From assembly GCA_050701635.1 (NCBI GenBank), contig JBOGDF010000036.1, positions 1-23,346 on the forward strand: a stretch of 23,346 bases of DNA, in the 5' to 3' direction. Positions within the stretch are counted from its first letter, which is position 1. Each line of letters opens with the position of its first letter. Below, in pieces: positions 14,161 through 21,823 of this stretch. The translations under genes and the position numbers were made by a program. The notes beneath the pieces are model-generated. The model saw only the letters and a program-made list of their open reading frames with translations, had not been told where the DNA came from and did not search any database. The DNA comes from WHSM01 sp050701635 (lineage in GTDB: Bacteria; Actinomycetota; Actinomycetes; Mycobacteriales; Micromonosporaceae).

Positions 14161-14350
14161 AGAACATTGTCGACACGAGACAGCGTGCCATCGGGATGCG
14201 AGTCGCCAGCTGCGCGTTGGGCCCACCAGGTGTCGCCAGGCGAACGTGGCCACGCTGAACACCGGGTTCAGTTCCGGGATCGACGTATGCGCGGCGACGG
14301 CCTGCCGGTAGGTTGATGGTCAGGTGTGCCGGGAAGCCTGGTCGGCGTCA

Positions 14351-14360
14351 AGTGATCACT
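14351..14360. promoter_or_regulatory. Palindrome upstream of the CBS operon
   Basis: AGTGATCACT is a perfect ten-base palindrome, 30 bases before the ATG at 14391 and downstream of a TAGGTT -10 candidate at 14309-14314. It is placed where an operator would act, but no regulator gene is adjacent. Confidence 0.3.
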
Positions 14361-14390
14361 GTGTGACGTCGACCCGTGGAGGCATCCCTG

Positions 14391-14834
14391 ATGCGCGCGC
14401 ATGACTTGTCATCCCCCTATCCCGTGGTGTCGTTGGATACGCCGGCGATGGAGGCGGCGCGGCTGCTGGCCCGTCAGAACCTGCCTGGCCTGATCGTGGT
14501 GGACGCGTACCGCTGGCCGTCGACGATCCTGCCGGGTACGCAGGTGCTGCGGATGGCCGTCCCGACCTACATCCAGGACGACCCGACCTTGACCCGCGTG
14601 ATCGATGAACCCCATGCCGACGTGTTCGTGCAGCGGCTTGCGGGGCGTACGGTGGCGGACCGTCTGCCAGAGCGGCCACGGGACTTGCCGGTAGTGGACC
14701 CGGACGCGACGGTGTTGGAGATCGCGGCGTTGATGGCGCGGATGCGCTGCCCCCTGGTCGCGGTCGCCGACCCGACCGGCCTGCTGGGCGCGGTCACCCT
14801 CGACGGGCTCCTGGAGCGGGTGGTGGGCGTATGA
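14391..14834 (+). CDS. CBS-domain protein (stand-alone CBS pair)
   Basis: The 147-residue protein consists of two CBS repeats with little else. The first (about 1-58) contains PVVSLDTPAMEAARLLARQNLPGLIVVD; the second (about 86-147) contains TVADRLPERPRDLPVVDPDATVLEIAALMARMRCPLVAVADPTGLLGAVTLDGLLE. A helical insert (about 60-85) separates them. CBS pairs bind AMP, ATP or related ligands in the cleft and often control transporters. GGAGG eight bases before the ATG fixes the start. Its stop overlaps the transporter start (ATGA at 14831-14834), so translation is coupled and the protein is probably made in step with the transporter. It is likely a cytoplasmic sensor for that transporter; this is inference from gene order. 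Confidence 0.88.
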   Translation: MRAHDLSSPYPVVSLDTPAMEAARLLARQNLPGLIVVDAYRWPSTILPGTQVLRMAVPTYIQDDPTLTRVIDEPHADVFVQRLAGRTVADRLPERPRDLPVVDPDATVLEIAALMARMRCPLVAVADPTGLLGAVTLDGLLERVVGV

Positions 14835-16126
14835 GCGGCATCGCCTGGGCCGCGGTCGCAATCTTCGCCGCGGTGTACGTGTTGATCGCGACCGAATGGG
14901 TGCACCGGGTCGCCGCCGCGCTCGGCGGGGCGGTGCTGATGCTGTTGATCGGCGCCACCGACGCCGAACACGCGTTCTTCTCCGAACACGCCGGCATCGA
15001 CTGGTACGTGGTGTTCCTGCTGCTCGGCATGATGCTCATCGTCGCCGTACTCAAACGCACCGGGATCTTCGAGTACGTGGCGATCTGGGCTGCCAAACGC
15101 GCCAAGGGCCGGCCGTTCCGGGTGATGGTGATCCTGGTGCTGGTCACCGCCGTGGCCTCCGCCGCGTTGGACAACGTCACCACCGTGCTGCTGATCGCGC
15201 CGGTGACGTTCCTGGTGTGCGAACGCCTCGCGGTGCCGGTCGCGCCGTATCTGATCGCGGAGGTGCTGGCGTCGAACATCGGCGGCACCGCCACCCTGGT
15301 CGGCGACCCACCGAACATCATCATCGCCTCGCGCGCCGGGCTGTCGTTCAACGACTTCCTGATCCACCTCGCCCCACTCGTGGTGGTGCTGCTGGTGGTG
15401 TTCGTCGGGCTGTGCCGCCTGCTGTTCCGGTCAGCGTTCGTCTACGACCCGGAGCGCGCGGAGGCGGTGATGGCGCTCAACGAACGCGACGCGATCCGCG
15501 ACATGCGGCTACTGATCGTCTCCGGTGTCGTCCTCGCCGTGGTGATGGGTGCGTTCGTGCTGCACACCACGCTGCACCTGGAACCCGCCACCATCGCCAT
15601 CTCCGGTGGACTGATCCTGCTCGCCGCCTCCCGCCTCGACGCCGGCGACGTGGTCAGGGACGTGGAATGGCCCACCCTGGCATTCTTCGCCGGCCTGTTC
15701 GTCATGGTCGGCGCGCTGGTCCACACCGGCGTCATCGACCGGCTCGCCAACTCCGCCGCCGACGCCACGGAGGGCAGACTCCTCGCTGCGTCCATGGTGC
15801 TGCTGTTCGCCTCGGCGGTGCTCTCCGCGATCATCGACAACATCCCGTACGTGGCCACCATGGCGCCGGTGGTCGCAGAACTCGCCGCCGACGGGCAAGG
15901 CGACTCCTCCCAGGTGCTGTGGTGGTCCCTCGCGCTCGGCGCCGACCTCGGCGGCAACGCCACCGCCATCGGCGCCTCCGCCAACGTCGTCGTCCTCGGT
16001 ATCGCCGAAAAGGCCGGCCAACGGATCTCGTTCTGGGAATTCACCAAGTACGGACTGATCGTCACCGTCATCACCATCGCCCTCGCCGCCCCGTACCTGT
16101 GGCTGCGCTACTTCGTACTCGCCTGA
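14831..16126 (+). CDS. ArsB/NhaD (SLC13-like ion transporter superfamily) membrane transporter
   Basis: The 431-residue protein is almost wholly hydrophobic, with about ten to twelve membrane helices in two similar halves. Each half carries the family's re-entrant motif pair: LDNVTTVLLIAPV (113-125) with GGTATLVGDPPNIIIAS (151-167), and IIDNIPYVATMAPV (334-347) with GGNATAIGASANVVVLG (374-390). The acidic residues D114 and D336 lie in the two DN motifs and are the likely ion-coupling sites. Members move arsenite, sodium in exchange for protons, or dicarboxylates, and the substrate cannot be told from sequence. No arsenic genes (arsR, arsC) are near, so an arsenite role is not supported. It overlaps the CBS gene by four bases and is followed by an alpha/beta hydrolase after 14 bases. 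Confidence 0.9.
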   Translation: MSGIAWAAVAIFAAVYVLIATEWVHRVAAALGGAVLMLLIGATDAEHAFFSEHAGIDWYVVFLLLGMMLIVAVLKRTGIFEYVAIWAAKRAKGRPFRVMVILVLVTAVASAALDNVTTVLLIAPVTFLVCERLAVPVAPYLIAEVLASNIGGTATLVGDPPNIIIASRAGLSFNDFLIHLAPLVVVLLVVFVGLCRLLFRSAFVYDPERAEAVMALNERDAIRDMRLLIVSGVVLAVVMGAFVLHTTLHLEPATIAISGGLILLAASRLDAGDVVRDVEWPTLAFFAGLFVMVGALVHTGVIDRLANSAADATEGRLLAASMVLLFASAVLSAIIDNIPYVATMAPVVAELAADGQGDSSQVLWWSLALGADLGGNATAIGASANVVVLGIAEKAGQRISFWEFTKYGLIVTVITIALAAPYLWLRYFVLA

Positions 16127-16140
16127 CGGGAGCAGCACAC

Positions 16141-17004
16141 GTGAGATCCGCTTACCGCAGCAAACGTGGCCGGGAAACGATCCGCGACTGGTGCCGATGG
16201 AAGCTCGAGCACTGGCTCGTCCCTAACGAGCGGCGCACCCTGCACACCAGCGCCGGGCCTACCCACGTCACCGTCACCGGCACCGACGCCCCGACCGTGG
16301 TGCTGCTCCCCGGCACCAACTTCAACACCGCCACCAGTCTCCCGCTGCTGGACGTGCTCACCCGACGGTGGCCCACCGTCGCCCTCGACCTACCAGGCCA
16401 ACCCGGCCTCAGCGACGAACACCGCCCACGCCGCAACCGTCTCACCTGGTACGGCAACTGGCTCACCGACGCCCTCGACAAACTCGGCTGCGACCAGGTC
16501 ACCGTGGTCGGTCACTCCCTCGGCGGCGCCGTCGCCCTGGCCAGCGACTCACCCCGCATCGCCGCCCGGCTCCTCATCGCACCCGCCGGCATCACCCGAC
16601 TCGCCGTACCCACCACCGTGCTACGCGCCACCCTGCCGTGGCTTACCCGCCCCACCACGACCCGCAGCGCCCGGCTACTGCGACTCATGCACGCAACCGG
16701 CCACACCCCGGCACCAGACCTCACCACATGGATGACCCTCATCGCCCGCCACTGCCGCACCACACTCGCACCGCCGCCACTGCCAGCAGCACTCCTCCAA
16801 CAACGCCGCGACACCCCACACCTGATCGCCGTCGGAGACCAAGACGTGTTCCTACCCCCGAAGCGGCTCCGACCAGCAACCGCTGAACTGCTCGGCGCCG
16901 ACCTACACGTGCTCAAGCACACGGGTCATCTCGCCCCCCACGAACACCCCGACCAAATCACCGCCCTCATCGAAGAACTGCGGCCCGACAACCCGTCGAC
17001 CTAG
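16141..17004 (+). CDS. Alpha/beta hydrolase, third gene of the CBS-transporter operon
   Basis: The 287-residue protein has the alpha/beta hydrolase layout: VVLLPGTNFNTATS (about 53-66, oxyanion region), VALDLPGQPGLSD (about 80-92), nucleophile elbow VVGHSLGGAVALA with Ser126, acid in AVGDQDVFLP (probably Asp235) and catalytic His263 in KHTGHLAPHE. The PGTN stretch replaces the more common HG dipeptide. A basic N-terminal stretch (about 1-32) precedes the fold and is not a signal peptide, so it is probably cytoplasmic. The frame is open far upstream, but that part is an antisense-like shadow of the transporter; GTG 16141, 14 bases after the transporter stop with GGGAG before it, is the sensible start. 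The substrate is unknown; a compound linked to the transporter is plausible. Confidence 0.88.
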   Translation: MRSAYRSKRGRETIRDWCRWKLEHWLVPNERRTLHTSAGPTHVTVTGTDAPTVVLLPGTNFNTATSLPLLDVLTRRWPTVALDLPGQPGLSDEHRPRRNRLTWYGNWLTDALDKLGCDQVTVVGHSLGGAVALASDSPRIAARLLIAPAGITRLAVPTTVLRATLPWLTRPTTTRSARLLRLMHATGHTPAPDLTTWMTLIARHCRTTLAPPPLPAALLQQRRDTPHLIAVGDQDVFLPPKRLRPATAELLGADLHVLKHTGHLAPHEHPDQITALIEELRPDNPST

Positions 17005-17141
17005 CACTGTTGGGTGCACTTTGGCGAAATGGCCGCTTGCTTCGACGGGAGCGCAAGGAGGTCCAAGGACCTCTGCGACGTCACGCTCGCCTGGGCTCGG
17101 TCGGCGCGCTGCCGCTTGACGGGTCGGGTGCATGGACGGAC

Positions 17142-17720
17142 TCAGGCATGCAGGGTGGGCCGGTAGCTGAGCTCTTGGATGTTGCGGTCGAGCGTCCGGC
17201 TCTCGATCAGCTCGAGGTCGAAGTCGGCCGCGCCCTGGAAGATCGGGTCCAGTCCGGTCTGACCGGTGATCACAGGGAACAGCGTCACCTGGACGCGGTC
17301 GACCAGCCCGGCGGCCATCAGCGCCCGGTTCATCGACAGGCTGCCGTGCGAGCGCAACGGCACCTCGGACTCCTCCTTGAGCCGGGCGACCACGTCGACG
17401 GCGTCACCGCTCACGACGCTCGCATCCGGCCAGTCGAGGGGCCCTTCCAGTGTCGTCGACACCACCGTTGCCGGCAGGCTCCTCATCCGGGTGACCCATG
17501 CGTCACGCACCTCGGACTCCTCGGTGCTCGAGGCCAGCATCCGCGCGAACGCCCGATACGTGTTGGCCCCGAAGACCATCCGCTGCTCCTCGCTGTACAA
17601 GGCGAGGCGGTGGTCGAGCAGCTCGGGGCCTTGCTTGCCCCAGTAGCCGGTCCAGTTGCCGCTGGCGGCGCCGAAGCCGTCGAGGCTGGAAAAGACGTCG
17701 AAGGTGTAGGTAGCGGTCAT
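17142..17720 (-). CDS. Dihydrofolate-reductase-like protein (RibD C-terminal domain)
   Basis: The 192-residue protein starts MTATYTFDVFSSLDGFGAASG, the first strand and SLDG motif of the RibD-C/DHFR-like family. It has MVFGANTYRAFARML (about 48-62, nucleotide-binding loop), VVSTTLEGPLDWPDASVVSGD, LRSHGSLSMNRALMAAGLVDRVQVTLFPVITGQT (about 127-160) and a final hydrophobic strand. The usual motif in the fourth strand is GSGTL or GGGEL; here it is SHGSLSM. Members bind NADPH and reduce small substrates; few are characterised. GAGGAG before ATG 17720 is a strong ribosome site, so the upstream open frame is ignored. It converges with the alpha/beta hydrolase gene and is divergent from the serine hydrolase gene. 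Confidence 0.88.
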   Translation of the reverse strand: MTATYTFDVFSSLDGFGAASGNWTGYWGKQGPELLDHRLALYSEEQRMVFGANTYRAFARMLASSTEESEVRDAWVTRMRSLPATVVSTTLEGPLDWPDASVVSGDAVDVVARLKEESEVPLRSHGSLSMNRALMAAGLVDRVQVTLFPVITGQTGLDPIFQGAADFDLELIESRTLDRNIQELSYRPTLHA

Positions 17721-17938
17721 GATGCTCTCCTCGAGTGCGGTTGATCGGGTGCGTGGATACAGACTGGACACCACGCTGAAACTCATCGCCGTTGGACTCC
17801 TGGATTCCGGCCGCCCCGGAATGCGCCCCAGGACTTGACCGGCCAAGACGGGCGAGCGGGGCACGGCGAGCAATGTTGCTCGACCGCTCCTGCCGATGAG
17901 CGGGCCCTGCAAGGATGTCCCACGGAGCGCCTGGTTGG

Positions 17939-17944
17939 TAGGTT
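17939..17944 (+). promoter_or_regulatory. Leaderless -10 box of the serine hydrolase gene
   Basis: TAGGTT lies seven bases before the ATG at 17952, and no ribosome site is present. This is the clearest leaderless start in the right part of the window. Confidence 0.5.
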
Positions 17945-17951
17945 CGGCGCG

Positions 17952-18956
17952 ATGCGATCACTCCAGGACGCGGTGGACGAGGCGGCGGAGCGTGCCGGGT
18001 TCTCCGGCGTTGTCCGCCTCGACCGCTCGGGCGATACCGAGTTATCCGCGGCGTACGGCCTCGCCGACCGAGCCCACGGGATCCTCAACACGGTCGACAC
18101 CCTGTTCGCGACCGCGAGTGGATCGAAAGGGCTGACCGCGCTGGCGGTCATGGGCCTGGTCGAGCGTGGGGCGCTCGAGCTCGGCACGACCGCGCGTTCG
18201 CTGCTCGGTGAAGACCTACCTCGGATCGCCGACGATGTGACGATCGAGCATTTGCTGGCACATCGGTCCGGGATCGGCGACTACCTCGACGAGGACGCCG
18301 TCGGCGACATCAACGACTACGTGATGCCTGTTTCGGTGCACGAGCTCGCGAAAACTGAGCAGTTCCTCCCGGTGTTGGACGGGCACGAGACCGTGTTCCC
18401 CGCCGGCGAGCGGTTCGCGTACAACAACGGCGGCTATGTGGTGCTCGCATTGTTGGCCGAACGGGCGAGCGGCGTGGACTTCCACGAGCTGGTTCGTACC
18501 CTGGTCTGCGAATCGGCGGGCATGGTTGATACCGCGTTCCTGCGCAGCGACGAGCTCCCCGGACGCGCCGCTTTGGGCTACCTCTCGGTCGACGGCCTGA
18601 GAACCAACGTGTTTCATCTCCCCGTGTTCGGCAACGGCGACGGCGGCATCTACTCGACCGCTGCTGACCTCAGCGCCGTCTGGGATGCACTCTTCGCCGG
18701 ACGAATTGTCTCCCCGGAGCGGGTCGCCGAGATGATACGACCTCACAGCGACTGGCCGCACGAGTCCAAGCGGTACGGCCTCGGGTTACACCTCCACGCG
18801 ACGGGCGACGCAGTCTGGCTCGAGGGGTACGACGCAGGCGTGTCGTTCGCCAGCCTGCACCAGCCCTCGACATCGATCACCTACACCGTCGCCTCTAACT
18901 GGTCAAAGGGCGCCTGGCCGATCATCGAGCTGCTCAACGACCGGCTTGGCATGTGA
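17952..18956 (+). CDS. Beta-lactamase-fold serine hydrolase
   Basis: The 334-residue protein belongs to the class C beta-lactamase / D-Ala-D-Ala carboxypeptidase-like group. FATASGSKGLTALAVM holds the SxxK motif (Ser56, Lys59); IEHLLAHRSGIGDY (98-111) is the conserved hinge motif; FAYNNGGYVVLALL holds the YxN motif (Tyr157, Asn159). The third motif, usually HxG or KTG, reads LEGYDAG near residue 300, as in many esterase-like members. There is no signal peptide, which makes a cell-wall role less likely and a cytoplasmic esterase or peptidase role more likely. The start is ATG 17952, from the leaderless -10 box and because SGVVRLDRSG begins family similarity soon after; a frame open to 17835 has no other support. 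It is divergent from the reductase at 17142-17720. Confidence 0.9.
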   Translation: MRSLQDAVDEAAERAGFSGVVRLDRSGDTELSAAYGLADRAHGILNTVDTLFATASGSKGLTALAVMGLVERGALELGTTARSLLGEDLPRIADDVTIEHLLAHRSGIGDYLDEDAVGDINDYVMPVSVHELAKTEQFLPVLDGHETVFPAGERFAYNNGGYVVLALLAERASGVDFHELVRTLVCESAGMVDTAFLRSDELPGRAALGYLSVDGLRTNVFHLPVFGNGDGGIYSTAADLSAVWDALFAGRIVSPERVAEMIRPHSDWPHESKRYGLGLHLHATGDAVWLEGYDAGVSFASLHQPSTSITYTVASNWSKGAWPIIELLNDRLGM

Positions 18957-19115
18957 ACCACGCCCCATCTGCGCCGGCGCGCGTGGAGAAACGGAAGAAC
19001 CGGGGCGGCGATCCGTCCACCGCTGAGCGGGTCACGGCAGAGCGTTTCCGGACCTGCCGCGTCGTGGTCGGAGGTTGTTGATCGCTGCGGCTCCCACGGA
19101 CCTATGTCACATGCC

Positions 19116-19760
19116 TCAGGTCGTGGCCGTCTCGTACTGCGGGCGACCCGTGATGCGGTAGGTCTGGATCGTTAGCCCCTTCGGGGTGGACTGCAAGTCG
19201 ACCAGTTCGAGTCCTATGTCCGGGCCGATGGCAGGAAAGAGCCGCGTGCCCTGGCCGACGACCACGGGATAGGTGAGCAGTACGATCTCGTCGATCAGTC
19301 GGTGGTCGAGCAGCCAGCGGATCAGGGTGCCGCTACCCCACACTTGCAGCTCACCGCCCGGCTCCGCTCTCAGCTCGCCGATGGCGGTCGCGACGTCACC
19401 GGACAGGACTGTCGTGTCCTCCCATTGCGGGTCGGTGAGCGTGGTCGAGGCGACGTACTTGGGCCGCCTGTTCAACGCCTCTCCGACGGGGTTTCCCGGA
19501 TCCATGCCTGCTCCCCAGGAGCCGGCGAAGATCTCGTAGGTCCGCCGGCCGAACAGAAACGCGTCGGCACGTTGGAAGGCCTGGCTGATGAAGGTCGAGG
19601 CTTTGTCGTCGAGCAGCGGCGGGGCCCATCCGAAGCGCTCGAATCCGCCGCTGCCGTCCTCGTCCGGCGCGCCGGCTTCGCGCCCGGTCCCTACATCAAT
19701 CCGTCGATGTCCTTGCGTCACTCCGTCGAGGGAGACGTTCGTGACGGTCGTCAGTTTCAT
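19116..19760 (-). CDS. Dihydrofolate-reductase-like protein (RibD C-terminal domain) with an 11-residue insertion
   Basis: The 214-residue protein has the RibD-C/DHFR-like pattern: TTVTNVSLDGVTQG at the start, FERFGWAPPLLDD, AFLFGRRTYEIFAGSWG (about 67-83), YVASTTLTDPQWEDT, LQVWGSGTLIRWLLDHRLIDEI with the GSGTL nucleotide-binding motif, and LLTYPVVVGQGTRLFP. Here the motifs are complete, unlike the other reductase at 17142-17720. The segment between DGVTQG and APDEDGSGG normally reads DGVxQGPGxPDED in one run; here it has 11 extra residues around HRRIDVGTGRE, from two insertions described in the findings. Whether this loop hampers activity is unknown. AAGGGA about nine bases before ATG 19760 is the ribosome site. 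It converges with the serine hydrolase gene. Confidence 0.9.
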   Translation of the reverse strand: MKLTTVTNVSLDGVTQGHRRIDVGTGREAGAPDEDGSGGFERFGWAPPLLDDKASTFISQAFQRADAFLFGRRTYEIFAGSWGAGMDPGNPVGEALNRRPKYVASTTLTDPQWEDTTVLSGDVATAIGELRAEPGGELQVWGSGTLIRWLLDHRLIDEIVLLTYPVVVGQGTRLFPAIGPDIGLELVDLQSTPKGLTIQTYRITGRPQYETATT

Positions 19761-20088
19761 GGTCGCAGGTCCCTTCGCGCTGAGGTCGTCGTTCGATACG
19801 ACCGGACCGCGGCGCAGATCTCATCGGTCGTGCACTCATCCACCGCGACTCCTAACGCGCGTGGGGTCAAGCGCGATGCCGGCAATCACCCTCCGTAGGG
19901 TCCCTGGCCGGGTGGGCGCAGGTGCGCTCTTTGCCGAGATCAGAGCACTGTCGGGTGCCAATAGCGGTGGTGGCCATCGTGGCGCCGGCGCCAACGGGCA
20001 GGTCTGCCGGCTGTCGGGTCTGTGACTGCGGTGCTGCCTTTCGGTGGGAACCGTGACGGCGAGGCCGCCACCGTGACACCGTGTCATT
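19761..20088. other. Intergenic region between divergent genes (328 bases)
   Basis: This stretch separates the reductase (minus) from the LuxR regulator (plus). No frame resembles a known protein. The only clear element is the TGACAC-C-GTGTCA palindrome at 20074-20086, directly before the regulator start. Confidence 0.5.
20074..20086. promoter_or_regulatory. Inverted repeat at the LuxR gene start
   Basis: TGACAC and GTGTCA are perfect arms around a single C, two bases before the GTG start. A protein bound here would block transcription or translation initiation, so it is a candidate autoregulatory site. Confidence 0.4.
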
Positions 20089-21753
20089 GTGGGCGGGGTC
20101 GATTCGGCCTTCTCTCCGGCCGCGGAGGATCTGGTCGCGGCGGGTGAGTTGGCGCTGTCCCAGGGTGCGTGGGATCGAGCCCGCGACAGTTTCGAGGCAG
20201 CCCTGGCGCGTGAGAGCTCATCCGAAGGGTTGGACGGGCTGGCTCGCGCTCTGTGGTGGTTGGGCCGCCCGGCGGAGGCGATCGAGGCGCGGGTGCGGGC
20301 GTACGCGTTGTTCCGCCGCGCGGGGGATGTGGCCCGGGCGGTGCGTGTGGCGTTGTGGCTGGTCCACGAGTACTCGGCGGTGCACGGGAACGAGCCAACG
20401 GCCGAGGGATGGCTCGCCCGGGCCGAACACCTCCTGGCCGACCAGGCCGATGTTGCCGAGCGGGGCCTGCTCGATCTGGCGAAGGCGGAGCGTTGCCTGG
20501 ATCCCGCGGACGCTTCCGGTCACGCCGAAGCAGCGCTGGTGCTGGCCCGCAAGCTGGACGATCCCGATCTCGAGCTGGCGGCGCTGTCCCGGTTGGGGCT
20601 GGCCAGGATCACGCTCGGTCAGGTGGACGAGGGACTTCGACACCTCGACCAGGCGATGGCCGCGGCGACCGGCGAGGACGCGGTCACCTACGAGGCGGTG
20701 GCGCGGACCTGCTGCAGCCTGGTCCTTGCCTGCGATCTTGCCGGCGACAACGACCGGGTCCGACATTGGGGCAAGGTGATGGAGGGCTACGTCCACCGCC
20801 ACGACAGCCTCCCGCTGCTCACCTTCTGCCCGACGTGTGAGGCGGACCTGCTCCCCGGCGAGAGGCCGGGTGAGTCCGAGGCCGAGCTGGTGCACGCCCT
20901 TGCCGAACTGGCCAACACCGGCCAACGGTCCCGCTGCGTCGATCCCGCCGTGCGACTGTCGCAGCTGCGCATCGCACAGGGGCGGATCGAGGAGGCCGAA
21001 GAAGCGCTCGTGGGGTACGGCGGGTCGCCGACGGCCGTCCGTGCCGACGCCGCGATCCGGCTCGCCCGCGGTGAGGCGGCCGCCGCCGTCGCGCTGCTCG
21101 TACGGCAGTTATCGCTGCTCAGCCACTCCGGGCTGCTCGCCGTGCCGCTGCTCGCCCAACTCGTCGAGGCCCACCTGGCTAACAGCGACTCAGACCGCGC
21201 CCGGAGCGTGGCCGCGGAGCTGACGAGCCTGGCCGGCCAGACTGGCAACCTACGCGTCACCGCGCTCGCGACAGCGGCCGCCGGACGGGTGGCGGCAGCC
21301 ACGGCGGCCCCGGAGGCGACCGAAATCCTGGACCGCGCCGCCGGGCTGTTCGGACGGTTGCGGATGCCGTACGAACAGGCGCGCGCCCGGCTCGAACTCG
21401 CCACCGCGCTGCGGAGCCAGGAACGGGCACTCGCGGTCATGGAGGCCCGGTCAGCGCTCAAAGCGTTCGACCGGCTCGGGGCACGCAGTGACTCCGATCG
21501 CGCCGCGGCCTTGCTTCGCGAGCTCGGCGTCAGCGGGCGCACCGGCCCGAAAGACGCCGGTCTGCTGTCCGAACGTGAGCGGGAGGTGCTGCGCCTGCTC
21601 GCGCTGGGACTCACCAATCGCGATATCGGCGCCCGGCTCTTCCTCAGCGCCAAGACCGTCGAACACCACGTCGGTGCCGTACTCCGCAAACTGGGTGTGA
21701 AGACCCGCACCGAAGCAGCCGCGGCGCTGTCACGTGGCAGGGGCGCCGAATAG
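20089..21753 (+). CDS. LuxR-family transcriptional regulator with TPR-like domain
   Basis: The 554-residue protein has about 480 residues of helical repeats (for example LSQGAWDRARDSFEAALARE, ALWWLGRPAEAIEARVRAY, LRIAQGRIEEAEEAL), like the TPR part of MalT/LAL-type regulators. A C-terminal LuxR helix-turn-helix follows (about 490-550): LLSEREREVLRLLALGLTNRDIGARLFLSAKTVEHHVGAVLRKLGVKTRTEAAA. There is no AAA ATPase domain or P-loop, so it is shorter than LAL regulators. The repeats probably bind a ligand or partner and the C-terminus binds DNA. The GTG at 20089 is the earliest sensible start; no ribosome site is seen. The alpha/beta hydrolase follows after 70 bases, with a 12-base palindrome between, and is the probable target or partner gene. 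Confidence 0.88.
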   Translation: MGGVDSAFSPAAEDLVAAGELALSQGAWDRARDSFEAALARESSSEGLDGLARALWWLGRPAEAIEARVRAYALFRRAGDVARAVRVALWLVHEYSAVHGNEPTAEGWLARAEHLLADQADVAERGLLDLAKAERCLDPADASGHAEAALVLARKLDDPDLELAALSRLGLARITLGQVDEGLRHLDQAMAAATGEDAVTYEAVARTCCSLVLACDLAGDNDRVRHWGKVMEGYVHRHDSLPLLTFCPTCEADLLPGERPGESEAELVHALAELANTGQRSRCVDPAVRLSQLRIAQGRIEEAEEALVGYGGSPTAVRADAAIRLARGEAAAAVALLVRQLSLLSHSGLLAVPLLAQLVEAHLANSDSDRARSVAAELTSLAGQTGNLRVTALATAAAGRVAAATAAPEATEILDRAAGLFGRLRMPYEQARARLELATALRSQERALAVMEARSALKAFDRLGARSDSDRAAALLRELGVSGRTGPKDAGLLSEREREVLRLLALGLTNRDIGARLFLSAKTVEHHVGAVLRKLGVKTRTEAAAALSRGRGAE

Positions 21754-21764
21754 GGGAATTCCCC
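21753..21764. promoter_or_regulatory. Palindrome between regulator and hydrolase genes
   Basis: GGGGAATTCCCC is a perfect 12-base palindrome that starts on the last base of the LuxR stop codon, 59 bases before the hydrolase ATG. It is a candidate operator. As an RNA hairpin it would be short with almost no loop, so a DNA-binding role is more likely than a terminator. Confidence 0.35.
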
Positions 21765-21823
21765 GATCCTTTCCGATCCCGGCGGGAGCAACCTCCTTGC
21801 ACCGGCACCTGAAGGAGGCAGCC

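Larger units (their letters stand above)
13744..14390. other. Region of 647 bases with gene remnants
   Basis: The left half shows no recognisable gene on either strand. The middle holds a possible transposase end on the minus strand (14077-14160). The right end is the leader of the CBS gene: TAGGTT at 14309-14314 is a -10 candidate and AGTGATCACT at 14351-14360 is a perfect palindrome. This looks like decayed insertion-sequence DNA next to a promoter. Confidence 0.45.

Noticed and set aside
14896..16140. Frame open upstream of the alpha/beta hydrolase through the transporter gene
   Set aside because: The upstream part is Arg/His-rich shadow of the transporter; the hydrolase fold begins after GTG 16141.
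17058..17073. Palindrome GAGGTCCAAGGACCTC as a terminator between convergent genes
   Set aside because: Seven paired bases around a two-base loop cannot form a good RNA hairpin; it may be chance.
19876..20025. Frame with LFAEIRAL, resembling a stretch of ISL3-type transposases
   Set aside because: The similarity covers only a few residues and the rest of the frame does not match.
20047..20075. ECF sigma-factor promoter (GGAAC ... CGT) before the LuxR gene
   Set aside because: The spacing between the two elements is about 20 bases, longer than usual for this class.
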